Under the pieces are notes generated by a model that was given only the letters and a program-made list of their open reading frames with translations, searched no databases and had not been told where the DNA came from. Below, piece after piece: positions 41,026 to 50,200 of a DNA stretch of 64,000 nucleotides. The stretch comes from Nitrospiria bacterium (GTDB lineage: Bacteria > Nitrospirota > UBA9217), in assembly GCA_919901555.1 (NCBI GenBank), contig CAKKPG010000044.1, forward strand, positions 1 to 64,000. The letters are read 5' to 3'. The position numbers and the translations under genes are program-made. How positions within the stretch are numbered: the stretch's first letter is position 1; every line of letters starts with the position of its first letter.

Positions 41026-41394
41026 ATGACCGTCTTCGACACGATACTCATCAATCTTCACAAGGGTTTCGAAAAATTCAAGTACGGGGCCTCCATCTTC
41101 TCCGAACGGGCGAAGGTGGAAGTGGGCATCGTACGCATACGGCTCCGCATGGACAGTATCACGGCGAGGCTCAGCGAGCTCCACCGGACCATCGGCGCAA
41201 AGGTGGTCGAGCTCAAGCGCAAGGCCGCGCTCCCCAAGACCGTGGAGCAGCTCCTGGAGAACGACGAGATATCCATGGCCCTCGAGGAGCTCGCAAAACG
41301 CGAGAAAGAGCTCGAGGAATTGAACGCCCAGCTGGCGGGTGAGCGCGCCGCCTATAAAGCCGACCTGATGGAGTCCGGGGAGGACGGCATATGA
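41026..41394 (+). CDS. Coiled-coil hypothetical protein
   Basis: 122 aa, nearly all helical and charged. Heptad-like patterns are clear in the second half (LLENDEISMALEELAKREKELEELNAQLAGER). No signal peptide, membrane segment or cysteine is present. The stop overlaps the pilD start, so it is translationally coupled to the prepilin peptidase and the kinase that follows. I do not recognise the family; a structural or regulatory role linked to pilus assembly or two-component signalling is inference. Confidence 0.75.
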   Translation: MTVFDTILINLHKGFEKFKYGASIFSERAKVEVGIVRIRLRMDSITARLSELHRTIGAKVVELKRKAALPKTVEQLLENDEISMALEELAKREKELEELNAQLAGERAAYKADLMESGEDGI

Positions 41395-42218
41395 TGAACG
41401 TCTTCTTCTTTGCCTTCGGCCTCATCGTGGGGAGCTTCCTCAACGTCTGCATCGTGCGTCTGCCGCGGGGCCGGTCCATTGTCACCCCTCCTTCCCACTG
41501 TGTCCGGTGCAGAGAACGGATCAAGTGGTACGACAACATCCCCCTCATCAGCTTCCTCATCCTTCGCGGCCGGTGCAGGAGCTGCGGCGAGCCCATTTCC
41601 TGGAGATATCCCTTCGTAGAGCTCGCGAACGGCCTGTTCTACCTGTGGATACTCAGGGAGTTCGGGTTCGGCGGCGAGGCATTCCTAATCATGGCGCTTT
41701 GCTCTTCGTTGATGGTCATCACGTTCATAGACCTGGACCATCAGATCATCCCCGACGTGATCACGCTTCCCGGGATGCTCATGGGGCTTACCCTTGCGCC
41801 GTTCTTCCTGTACGCGCTTTCCGAGCCCCTCCCCTTTTCTCTCGGCAGCCTGCTGCCCCACGCAGGGCCGTACCTTACGGGGTTTTTCAATTCCTTCCTC
41901 GGGCTGGTCATCGGCGGGGCGCCGCTCCTGACCATCGGGTGGCTCTGGGAGAAGCTGCGAAAAGTGGAGGCCATGGGCGGCGGTGACGTGAAACTCATGG
42001 GCCTGGTGGGGAGCTTCATCGGCTGGAAAGGGGCGCTCCTTACCATCATGCTCGGCGCCCTGCTCGGGTCAATCGTGGGGGTCGCGCTCATCGTGCTCAG
42101 GAAACACCAGGCGGACAAGGTCATTCCTTTCGGCCCCTTTCTGGCCCTCGGGGCGGTGGCCGCCGTATTTTACGGGCATGATATCATCTCATGGTATCTG
42201 GGCCTCATCCGCCTATGA
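41391..42218 (+). CDS. pilD: Prepilin peptidase / N-methyltransferase
   Basis: 275 aa, about eight membrane helices. The N-terminal methylase region contains the two zinc CxxC pairs (CVRC and CRSC). The aspartate-protease core has FIDLDHQIIPDVIT and GGGDVKLMG, the two catalytic Asp motifs of GxGD prepilin peptidases. It cleaves the leader of type IV prepilins at the Gly and methylates the new N-terminus. The three pilins at 12.5-15 kb are natural substrates. The gene overlaps a coiled-coil gene upstream and the histidine kinase downstream (ATGA), forming a tight operon. Confidence 0.95.
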   Translation: MMNVFFFAFGLIVGSFLNVCIVRLPRGRSIVTPPSHCVRCRERIKWYDNIPLISFLILRGRCRSCGEPISWRYPFVELANGLFYLWILREFGFGGEAFLIMALCSSLMVITFIDLDHQIIPDVITLPGMLMGLTLAPFFLYALSEPLPFSLGSLLPHAGPYLTGFFNSFLGLVIGGAPLLTIGWLWEKLRKVEAMGGGDVKLMGLVGSFIGWKGALLTIMLGALLGSIVGVALIVLRKHQADKVIPFGPFLALGAVAAVFYGHDIISWYLGLIRL

Positions 42219-43474
42219 CCCAGCGCGATCTTCTTATACTCTTCTCGGGCCTGTTCATCGTCGTCCTCGGCGTCGTTGCCGTCTTGAGCACGGTGCGCCG
42301 CTATCGCCGCGCACTGGGCCTGAAAGGAGAGGACCGTGAGAAGACGCCCGATGTGAGTTTCATCATCAACGCCTTCCAGGACGTTACGCGCCAGCTCAAG
42401 GAGAAGGAAAAAGAGCTGGAGCGCCTCAGGGCGCTTGCGGAGCAGCGGGCTGAAAATGTCGAGAGCTATACCCAGAACATCCTCCAGTGCGTGACGAGCG
42501 GAGTGATCACCTTTGACCGGAACGGGTTCGCCGCCACGGCGAACCGATCCGCCGAAGAGATCCTCGGGACGGAACCGCACCACATCCTCGGGAAGACCTG
42601 CGACGATATCTTCGGCGACGGCCACATCTGCCGCCTCATCAGCGAGACCCTCGGCAGCGGGCATCCCTCGCGGAGGATGGAGACGTCGCTGGACCGCCGC
42701 GGTGAACACATCTGGCTCGGGTTCAACACCGCGCTCCTGACGGACCGCCGGGGGGCGGCGCTGGGAGTCATCCTTTCGTTCTCGGACCTCACCGAGGTAA
42801 AGCGCCTGCAGGAGCAGATGGAGCTGAATGAGCGCCTGACCGCCCTGGGCGAGATGTCCGCGGGCATCGCCCACGAGCTCAGAAACCCCATGGCCGTGAT
42901 CAGCGGATATCTCAGCCTGCTTTCAAAAAAGCAGAACAGTGCGAACCAGGGGATCATCAACAGCATTGCCGCCGAGATCGACGGCATGAACCGGATCATC
43001 GGCGACCTCCTGACCTTTGCGCGGCCCGCATCGCTCAACCGGGTCACGGTCAATCTCAAAGAGATGCTCGGAGGATGTGTGTCGACCCTGCTCCAGGCCA
43101 AGGGTCGGGAAGCGCGCATCACGGCAATCGTCAGCCTGGCGGACGTGGAAGCGTCCCTTGACGAGGTGCTCATGCGCCAGGCCTTTTCGAACCTGCTCCA
43201 GAATGCGGCAGAGGCGATGCCCGACGGAGGAACGCTTTCCGTAGAAGCGCACGACGGAAAAGAGGCCGCCATTGTGGTCCGCGATACCGGCGTCGGCATC
43301 CCCGCCGATATAATAAAAAAAATTTTCCTTCCCTTCTTCACGACCAAGGACAAAGGAGTGGGCATGGGCCTTGCGCTCACGCACAAGATCATCACGTCCC
43401 ACGGAGGGCGGATCGACGTGGAGAGCCGGGAGGGGATGGGGACGACGTTTACGGTGACGCTGCCGAAAGGATAG
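42215..43474 (+). CDS. PAS-domain sensor histidine kinase (NtrB/PilS-like)
   Basis: 419 aa from ATG 42215, overlapping the pilD stop; the track start is eight codons earlier. One N-terminal membrane helix (LLILFSGLFIVVLGVVAVL), a coiled coil, then a PAS domain (about 90-200: NILQCVTSGVITFDRNG ... SFSDLTEVKRLQEQM). The HisKA box is GIAHELRNPMAVISGY with phospho-acceptor H220. The ATPase part shows the N box (NLLQNAAEAMPDGG), DTGVGIP and GVGMGLAL. The partner is probably the NtrC-type regulator at 44.9 kb, separated by an oxidoreductase gene. Coupling to pilD suggests a PilS-like role in pilus control, which is not proven. Confidence 0.92.
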   Translation: MTQRDLLILFSGLFIVVLGVVAVLSTVRRYRRALGLKGEDREKTPDVSFIINAFQDVTRQLKEKEKELERLRALAEQRAENVESYTQNILQCVTSGVITFDRNGFAATANRSAEEILGTEPHHILGKTCDDIFGDGHICRLISETLGSGHPSRRMETSLDRRGEHIWLGFNTALLTDRRGAALGVILSFSDLTEVKRLQEQMELNERLTALGEMSAGIAHELRNPMAVISGYLSLLSKKQNSANQGIINSIAAEIDGMNRIIGDLLTFARPASLNRVTVNLKEMLGGCVSTLLQAKGREARITAIVSLADVEASLDEVLMRQAFSNLLQNAAEAMPDGGTLSVEAHDGKEAAIVVRDTGVGIPADIIKKIFLPFFTTKDKGVGMGLALTHKIITSHGGRIDVESREGMGTTFTVTLPKG

Positions 43475-43541
43475 GGAAATCCCAAACAATATCAAATGAG
43501 CCAAACTCAAAATTGATGGTTTCGTAATAAGTCATTTTTTA

Positions 43542-43612
43542 ACCGCAGAGACGCGGAGGCACGGAGAAAACTCATAAATTTTAATACGTTCTTCTCAGCG
43601 CCTCAGCGGTGG
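43542..43612. repeat. Palindromic intergenic repeat
   Basis: ACCGCAGAGACGCGGAGGCACGGAGAA pairs imperfectly with TTCTCAGCGCCTCAGCGGTGG. It is a widespread type of bacterial intergenic palindrome and occupies the middle of the 251-base gap between the kinase and the oxidoreductase. It may form a terminator-like hairpin after the kinase gene. Confidence 0.55.
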
Positions 43613-43725
43613 ATTTTTAGTTTTTACGACTTCATCAAAATTAAGAAGCCATATGGCCTGGAAGATTGGCAGTTGTTTGAGATTTGGGGTTTTAGGCGAA
43701 CGAAACCAGCGAAGGGACATCAGGT

Positions 43726-44841
43726 ATGAGCAAAATATTTGAATCAACGAAAATCAGCAATATGGCGCTGCGCAACCGTCTCGTCCGTTCCGCGACGTGG
43801 GAAGGGATGTGCGATCCCGACGGCAGGCCGACGCGGAAGCTGGCCGACTGTTACCGGGCCCTGGCCAGGGGCGGGGCGGGCCTCATCATCACCGGCTATG
43901 CTTTCGTCCTTCCCGACGGCAGGCAATCACCGTGCATGATCGGCATCCATACCGACGACTTTGCCTCCGACATGAAGATGGTCGTGGACGCCGTCCATGC
44001 CGGGGGAGGCGCGATCTGCATGCAACTCGTCCACACCGGGGGCCAGACCACGAGCAAGATCATCGGCCGCCGGCCGCTGGCGCCGTCGGCAATCAAGGTC
44101 GACCAGTTCTTCGACACGCCCGCGGAGATGACGAAGCGGGACATCGACGAGGTCGTCGCCGCCTTCGGTGCGGCTGCAAAACGCGCCAAAGAATACGGTT
44201 TCGACGCGGTCCAGCTCCACGCGGCCCACGGGTATCTGATCAACGAGTTCCTCTCGCCGCTCACGAACCGGCGCGCCGACGAGTACGGCGGAAGCATCGA
44301 GAACCGGTGCCGGTTCCTCCGGGAAGTCTACCAGCGCGTGCGCTCGGCGGCGGGCAGGGACTTTCCCGTCATGGTGAAGCTGAATGGTTCCGATAATCTT
44401 GATAACGGACTTGCGCTCGAGGACGCGGTTTATGCGGCAAAGACGCTCGACAAAGAGGGGGTGGACGCCATCGAGGTGAGCGGCGGCACACCTGCTTCGG
44501 GCGCCCTGGGCCCGGTCCGGGTAAAGATCGATCGTCCGGAGCAGGAGGCCTACAACCTGCCATTGGCAAAGGAGATCAAGAAGGCCGTTAAATGCCCCGT
44601 GATGGTGGTCGGCGGTTTCAGGAGCTACGACATCGCGGAAGGCGCGGTCCGGCGCAGGGATGCTGATTATATTTCACTCGCCCGGCCCTTCATCCGCGAG
44701 CCGGACCTACCCAGGCGCTGGCAATCGGGCGACCATGCGAAAGCCGCCTGCATCTCCTGCAACGGCTGCTTCAAGGCGGGCATCCGGGGAGGCATCTACT
44801 GCGTGCAGGATGAGAAGGAGAAGAAGGGAAAAGGCGTGTAA
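43726..44841 (+). CDS. NADH:flavin oxidoreductase (old yellow enzyme family)
   Basis: 371 aa. A single TIM-barrel FMN domain with the family motifs: LRNRLVRSATWEG, GAICMQLVHTGGQT, FDAVQLHAAHGYLINEFLSP and TNRRADEYGGSIENRCRF. The His pair HAAH positions the substrate. Near the C-terminus CISCNGCFKAG...YCVQ resembles the Fe-S cysteine cluster of the larger 2-enoate or 2,4-dienoyl-CoA reductases, but the NAD/FAD domains of those enzymes are missing. This is a short, stand-alone version found in many anaerobes. Substrate unknown. It interrupts the kinase/response-regulator pair and is preceded by a repeat, so it may be a later insertion. Confidence 0.88.
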   Translation: MSKIFESTKISNMALRNRLVRSATWEGMCDPDGRPTRKLADCYRALARGGAGLIITGYAFVLPDGRQSPCMIGIHTDDFASDMKMVVDAVHAGGGAICMQLVHTGGQTTSKIIGRRPLAPSAIKVDQFFDTPAEMTKRDIDEVVAAFGAAAKRAKEYGFDAVQLHAAHGYLINEFLSPLTNRRADEYGGSIENRCRFLREVYQRVRSAAGRDFPVMVKLNGSDNLDNGLALEDAVYAAKTLDKEGVDAIEVSGGTPASGALGPVRVKIDRPEQEAYNLPLAKEIKKAVKCPVMVVGGFRSYDIAEGAVRRRDADYISLARPFIREPDLPRRWQSGDHAKAACISCNGCFKAGIRGGIYCVQDEKEKKGKGV

Positions 44842-44917
44842 TGGCACATTACCTGTTGCGGAATAGTTTTGCCTTCGTGAAAATTCTCCGCGTTGTCTGC
44901 GGTGAAAAGGGGTTGCG

Positions 44918-46297
44918 ATGGACACGATCCTCGTAATCGAAGACAAAGACAGCATGCTCGCCATGCTTAAGCAGACCCTGGAGACGGAAGGATACCAGGT
45001 GGTCACGGCCAAGGACGGCGCTGAAGGGATCAAGCGGCTCTCGGACGAACGCATCGGCCTGGTGCTCACGGACCTCAAGCTCCCGAAGAAGGACGGCTTC
45101 GAGGTGCTCAGGGCCGTCAAAGCCGACAGTCCGCTTCTGCCGGTCATCGTCATGACGGCCTTCGGCACCATCGAGCTCGCGGTCAAGGCGGTCAAAGAAG
45201 GGGCTTACGACTTCCTGACCAAGCCCTTTGATATGGAGCACCTCCTTGTCCTCATGAAGCGGGCCCTTGATGCTTCGCGCGTTGCAACGGAAAATATACT
45301 TCTCAAGGAAGAGTTCGCCGACAAGCTTGGTTTCCCGAAGATCATAGGAAAGAGCAGCCAACTGCAGGAGATCACCGCCAACATCCAGAAGGTCGCGCCG
45401 ACGAATGCCACCGTGCTCATCCACGGCGAGAGCGGAACGGGCAAGGAACTCTTCGCCCGGGCCATTCATTTCCTCAGTCTCCGCAAGGACGCGCCGTTCG
45501 TCGCCATCAACTCCGCCGCCATCCCCCGCGAACTCCTGGAGAGCGAACTCTTCGGCTACGAGCGCGGCGCTTTCACGGGCGCCGACGCGAGAAAGCTCGG
45601 CAGGCTCGAACTGGCGGACAAGGGCACGGTGTTTCTTGACGAGATCGGCGACATGGACATGGCGCTCCAGGCAAAGCTTCTGCGCGTGCTCCAGGAGCAG
45701 GTGATCGAGCGCGTGGGCGGGAACAAGCCCATCAAGATCGACGTGCGCGTCGTCGCGGCCACGAACAAGGACATCACCAAGGCCGTTGAGGCGAAGCTGT
45801 TCCGGGAGGACCTCTTCTACCGGCTGAACGTCTTCCCCATCACCATCCCGCCGCTCCGGGAACGAAGGGACGACGTTCCGGCGCTTGCCCTTCATTTTCT
45901 GAACAAGTACAGCGCCGAGGTAAGAAAAGGGCCGCTCACGATCGCCGAGGACACCATGGATATCCTGATGAAATGTCCGTGGAAAGGAAACATCCGGGAG
46001 CTGGAGAACGTGATGGAGCGCGCCGTCATCTACGCCGACGGCGGCGCCATCCGGCCGGAGCACCTCGGCATCAGCGAGTCGAGCATCCTCGACGCCCTCG
46101 CCGAGCACGTGCCCATGGACGGCCCGCTCCATTGCGTTGCCGAGGCCGCCCAGCGCATTGCCGAGTCCCGCCGTATCAGGCAGGTGCTCAAGCAAACCAA
46201 CGGCAACAAGTCCCGAGCAGCGGAAATTCTCCAGGTGAGCTACAAGACGCTCCTGACGAAGATCAAGGATTATCAATTGGAGGAGAAGGGGGAGTAG
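44918..46297 (+). CDS. NtrC-family sigma54-dependent response regulator
   Basis: 459 aa. The receiver domain (1-120) has phospho-acceptor D52 (LVLTDLKLPKKDG) and K102 in TKPF. The AAA+ domain carries Walker A GESGTGKE (170-177) and the sigma54-contacting GAFTGAD loop (217-223). The C-terminal Fis-type HTH ends in NGNKSRAAEILQVSYKTLLTKIKDY. It should activate sigma54 promoters after phosphorylation, probably by the kinase at 42.2 kb. No clear -24/-12 site was found by eye in the window. A degenerate copy of the last 80 bases lies at 47.1 kb beyond a toxin-antitoxin pair. Confidence 0.94.
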   Translation: MDTILVIEDKDSMLAMLKQTLETEGYQVVTAKDGAEGIKRLSDERIGLVLTDLKLPKKDGFEVLRAVKADSPLLPVIVMTAFGTIELAVKAVKEGAYDFLTKPFDMEHLLVLMKRALDASRVATENILLKEEFADKLGFPKIIGKSSQLQEITANIQKVAPTNATVLIHGESGTGKELFARAIHFLSLRKDAPFVAINSAAIPRELLESELFGYERGAFTGADARKLGRLELADKGTVFLDEIGDMDMALQAKLLRVLQEQVIERVGGNKPIKIDVRVVAATNKDITKAVEAKLFREDLFYRLNVFPITIPPLRERRDDVPALALHFLNKYSAEVRKGPLTIAEDTMDILMKCPWKGNIRELENVMERAVIYADGGAIRPEHLGISESSILDALAEHVPMDGPLHCVAEAAQRIAESRRIRQVLKQTNGNKSRAAEILQVSYKTLLTKIKDYQLEEKGE

Positions 46298-46302
46298 AGG
46301 GA

Positions 46303-46375
46303 TGCCTAACCCGGACAAGCCGGAATTGTAAAATGCAAATTGTAAATTGAAAATTGCAAAATTGTGGTAAAAATC
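46303..46375 (+). repeat. 19-bp dispersed motif plus partial copy of the MITE-like element
   Basis: TGCCTAACCCGGACAAGCC (46303-46321) is the exact reverse complement of 2024-2042. It is followed by GGAATTGTAAAATGCAAATTGTAAATTG, close to the internal part of the 142-bp element (ATTGTAAAATGCAAATTGTAAAATTGCGG on its minus strand). No terminal inverted repeats remain, so it is a truncated relic. Confidence 0.6.
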
Positions 46376-46429
46376 AAGACATTGAAGAAGTATTCTTCCC
46401 ATTTTGAGAAGAATTTGATTTGTAACTGA

Positions 46430-46735
46430 CTAAAGGATGTCGTACAGGTTGCGAGAGCCATGGAGCACGCGGTGAATCTCGACCGTGCTCCCACGAATAA
46501 TGTAGAAGACGAGATATGAATCAATGACCATGACGTGATAGCCGAGGCGCTTAAGATCCTCCTGTCTGGGAACTCTGCCGATGCGCGGGTTTGAGGACAA
46601 TATTCTTATGCGTTCGTCGACGGAATCAAGAAATGACGCGGCTTTGGACCGATTGTCGGCAGCGATCCAGTCGAAGATAGACAGGAGATCATCGATTGCA
46701 ACAGGCAGGTAGCGGATGGCAAAGTTATCCGCCAT
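46430..46735 (-). CDS. ParE/RelE-superfamily toxin
   Basis: 101 aa. The fold pattern is typical: FAIRYLPVAIDDLLSIFDWIA helix hairpin, then RIRILSSNPRIGRVP, then strands YHVMVIDSYLVFYIIRGSTVEIHRVLHGSRN. The final VLHGSRN is the usual C-terminal Arg-bearing strand. ParE-type toxins inhibit gyrase and RelE-type toxins cut mRNA; the sequence fits ParE better. The start overlaps the antitoxin gene by 11 bases, the normal antitoxin-first order. Confidence 0.87.
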   Translation of the reverse strand: MADNFAIRYLPVAIDDLLSIFDWIAADNRSKAASFLDSVDERIRILSSNPRIGRVPRQEDLKRLGYHVMVIDSYLVFYIIRGSTVEIHRVLHGSRNLYDIL

Positions 46736-46994
46736 GGAGCCTCTGCCGGAGCTTCTTCATCACCTGGGCATGGGTAAGGCCCTTTGCGCCTGCCGCGGAC
46801 TGGGCCTGGGCCACCGCGAGTTTTTCGAACAGCTCGGCCCGCGCTTTGAGCCGCTCGTAATGGCCGATGCTCATAACGGCCAGGTCGCCTTCGCCGTTTT
46901 TGGTGAGATACACCGGTTCGTCCCGCTCGTGACACAAGGACTCGATGTCTTTTGTTTTGTTTCGTAAACTCGATATGGATTTGATGATGGGCAT
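46725..46994 (-). CDS. Phd/YefM-family antitoxin
   Basis: 89 aa. MPIIKSISSLRNKTKDIESLC followed by DEPVYLTKNGEGDLAVMSIGHYERLKA is the Phd/YefM N-terminal DNA-binding fold. The C-terminal helical tail (AELFEKLAVAQAQSAAGAKGLTHAQ) would wrap the toxin. GAGGTGA precedes the ATG. Such antitoxins repress their own operon together with the toxin. Confidence 0.9.
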   Translation of the reverse strand: MPIIKSISSLRNKTKDIESLCHERDEPVYLTKNGEGDLAVMSIGHYERLKARAELFEKLAVAQAQSAAGAKGLTHAQVMKKLRQRLHGG

Positions 46995-47028
46995 CGTTCA
47001 CCTCGTTTTGGCGCGTTGTGCTGAAATT

Positions 47029-47057
47029 ATGCTATCACCTAATTATGATAAAATCAA
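47029..47057 (-). promoter_or_regulatory. Putative promoter of the toxin-antitoxin operon
   Basis: On the minus strand TTGATT (47057-47052) is followed after 17 bases by TAGCAT (47034-47029), about 35 bases before the antitoxin ATG. The region is very AT-rich and partly palindromic (AATTATGATAAAAT), as expected for an autoregulated operator. Confidence 0.45.
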
Positions 47058-47097
47058 GTACAAATTTATAACAAATTTTGAAGCCTGCCAGGTTGTA

Positions 47098-47178
47098 AGC
47101 AGGGCCCGCGCCGCCGAGGTCCTTTGGGTAAGCAACATGACGCCCCTCACGAAGATCAAGGATTATCAGTTGGAGTAG
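47098..47178 (+). pseudogene. Duplicated fragment of the ntrC 3' end
   Basis: The frame SRARAAEVLWVSNMTPLTKIKDYQLE ends at a TAG and aligns with the last residues of the intact regulator (SRAAEILQVSYKTLLTKIKDYQLE). CACGAAGATCAAGGATTATCA is nearly the same in both. No receiver or AAA+ domain precedes it. It is a relic Fis-type HTH tail left on the far side of the toxin-antitoxin pair. Confidence 0.7.
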
Positions 47179-47258
47179 TGGGCGGGCCACGATTCGGCAG
47201 GAAAGAATTACAGGCAACGATCATACCATCTTGGTATTTCGGATTAGATGAGGCTCGT

Positions 47259-50200
47259 ATGTCGGCTGAAAAAAAATACTGGCAGATAAACACAGAGAAG
47301 TTTGCAAAAGAGATCAGGGAAGCCGCGCACAAAGCGACCACGGAAGAAGATTTAAAAATGAGCGTGGAACCCCTTCTGCAGAACGTATTTACGCAGATGG
47401 GGGTGGATGTCGATATTGTACAATATGAAAAAACCGCTGCTACCAGGTTCAGAGGAAAGGCCGACGCTGTTTATGGTTATGTTACGATAGAATATAAAAT
47501 CCCCGGCAAGTTGTCGGGAAAGGCAAATGCGCAGAAGGTCTCGGAGCAGCTACAACGGTACTTAAGCGAACAGGCGAAGGCAGTCGGCCAACAAGCGGAA
47601 GACTTTTTGGAGAAGGCCGTTGGAATTGCCTTAGACGGCGAGCAGATACTCTTCGTCAGGTTTACCAAAGTTGCTGTACTGCTTCAGACGCCTGTGCCGA
47701 TCGAAGACACACAACAGCTTCTCATTCCGGAAATCGGGGCTGAACGCGGCTTTCAGGTAACCGGGCCGTTTCCTGTCAGTTCCTCCAGCATCAGCAACCT
47801 TTTGATATTCATCCGCGCTTCCGCCCGGCGGCCTCTCACCGCGAAAGATCTCGCCTCGGTATTTTCCCCCGCCTGCGAAGTTGCGAGACAGGCAGTCTCA
47901 GAACTGTATTCCGAAGTTATACGGGCGCAACGGAGACACGCGCCGTCTAAGGTCAAGACCTTCTTCACGGAGTGGGACAGGATTTTCGGAGTGGTGTACG
48001 GCCAGGAGCTTGGAAAAGCGGAGGTTTCGGCGGAGGAGACCGCCGGATTATATGCAATCCCCGCAGGCGCCAAGCTTAAGCCGCTGCTTTTTGCGATCCA
48101 TACCTATTACGCCTTCCTCATGAAAGCCATCGCCATCGAGCTTGTTGCGCTCCAGCGGGAAAGCAGGGTGGAATCATTCGTCAAAGGGCTGGGCGCGGTG
48201 GATGACAAGGAGTTATTGCGTAAGCTCACCTACCTGGAAAGCGGCGCGGATTTTATCGACCGGGGCATCGTCAATTTTCTGGAGGCTGATTTCTTCTCAT
48301 GGTATCTCGATGAATGGAAACCCGAGGTTGCGAACGTATTCCGCGCTATTGTACGGGCGCTCTCGGAATTCGAGCCCGCAACGCCGATCCTCGAACCGGA
48401 ATGGACAAGGGACCTCTTACAGAAGTTATATGAAGTGATAGTCCCCACAAAATTGCGGCATGATCTCGGCGAGTATTACACCCCGGACTGGCTCGCAGGA
48501 TATGTGGTTGACAAGAGTGGATATACCGGCGAGGTCGGAAAGCGTTTCCTTGATCCCTCCTGCGGTTCAGGAACGTTTCTCGTACAGGCCATCAACCGGG
48601 CAATGAAGCAGGGCGAGGGGCAAAAGAAACTTCAACCGAAAGAACTTGCGGACCACATTCTGACGAACATCGTCGGGTTCGATTTGAACCCCCTTGCGGT
48701 CCTGGCTTCGCGGACCAATTATCTGATTGCATTTTCCAGACTCATCCCCGCTATACGACCGATCACCATCCCTGTCTATCTGTGCGATTCCATAGTGAGG
48801 CCGGAAAGCTTCACGAAGGAAGGGGAGCTTCCCCTGGAAGACACCATCGTGTTCACGACGACGAAGGGCAATTATATTTTCCCCGTCTTCATGCGGGAGA
48901 AGAATCAGATCGATAAATTTACTGCAAAGATGGACGTGGCCCTGCGCAGCAAGATAGAGCCTGAAAAGTTTGAGAAGCAGATCAAAACAGAATTCCGCAC
49001 GAATCCGAAAGACACTTCGCTCCTTTCTGCTGTTTACCGGCACATCAAAACCCTGGACGATAATGGCGAGAATGGCATCTGGGCGCGCTATATCAAGAAT
49101 GCCTTTGCCCCTGAGTATCTTGGAAAGTTTGATTTCGTCGTCGGGAATCCGCCATGGATCCGGTGGGGCTTCCTGTCTGACGAGTATCGTGAAAGAACAT
49201 TGAAACTTTGGCACGGATACGGCCTTTTCTCTTTGTCGGGACACGAAACACGGCTCGGTGGGGGTGAAAAGGATTTTTCTATGCTTTTTACCTACGCCTG
49301 CGCTGATAAATATCTGAATGACGATGGTGTGCTCGGGTTTGTAATCACTATTGAGGTTTTTAAGTCTAAAGGCGCGGGCGAAGGGTTCAGGCAGTTTGAG
49401 CTTCCGAAGCTAAAGGACAAGAATATACCGCTTAAAGTGCTTGGTATGGAAGACATGGTTGAACTCAAGCCTTTTCAGGCAGCCAATAAGACATCAATAT
49501 TCTTTCTGCAGAAAGGAAAGAAGACAACCTATCCGGTACCGATTATCGAGTGGAAGCGAAAAGAGGGTATCGGTCGTATTTTGCCGGAGTGGGGCATGGC
49601 TGAAGTGTTGGCAAAGAGCGAGAGAATTAAGATGAAGGCCATGCCTAATAATCCAGACAAGCCGCTGTCATCATGGCAGACCGCCCCAAGCGCGGAGATG
49701 AAAAGCTACACAAAATTGAAGGGAACGAATCCGTATCGAGCATATCGCGGTGCAAGCACTGAACCATACGGCATCTTCTGGCTGAACGTGAAAGAGACAA
49801 GACCAGATGGCAATCTCGTCATCGAAAACATGTACGATCGAGGAAAGCGGGAGATTAAATCGGTTCGCACCGCGATCGAGCCCGATCTCATATACCCCGC
49901 AGTGAGCGGCGGTGATATTATTCGGTTCGGAACCAAATCTCATTTTAATGTCTTGATCTCGCAGGACCCGAGCACGCGAGAGCCCTTTGAAGAGGACTGG
50001 ATGCTTGAAAACGTTCCGTTAACCTACGCGTATTTAAAACAGTTCAAAGACGATCTGCTATCCAGGAAATCACGTGTTATGAAAGAGTTAGCAGCAAGTA
50101 CGGAATTTTATGCCATGTACGGGATCGGCGAGTACACTTTTGCAAAGTATCGCGTGGTTTGGAAACGAATGGCATCACGGATTGACGCTGTCGTCCTCTC

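Noticed and set aside
44843-44862. TGGCAC...TTGC as a sigma54 promoter before the NtrC-type regulator
   Set aside because: The distance between GG and GC is 13 bases instead of 10, so it does not fit a -24/-12 element.
44849-46402. 517-aa minus-strand ORF opposite the NtrC-type regulator
   Set aside because: Antisense shadow; the plus frame encodes an intact receiver, AAA+ and HTH protein.
47124-47258. Upstream extension of the restriction-modification ORF
   Set aside because: These codons lie in the ntrC relic in another frame; ATG 47259 has a proper ribosome binding site and starts the conserved sequence.
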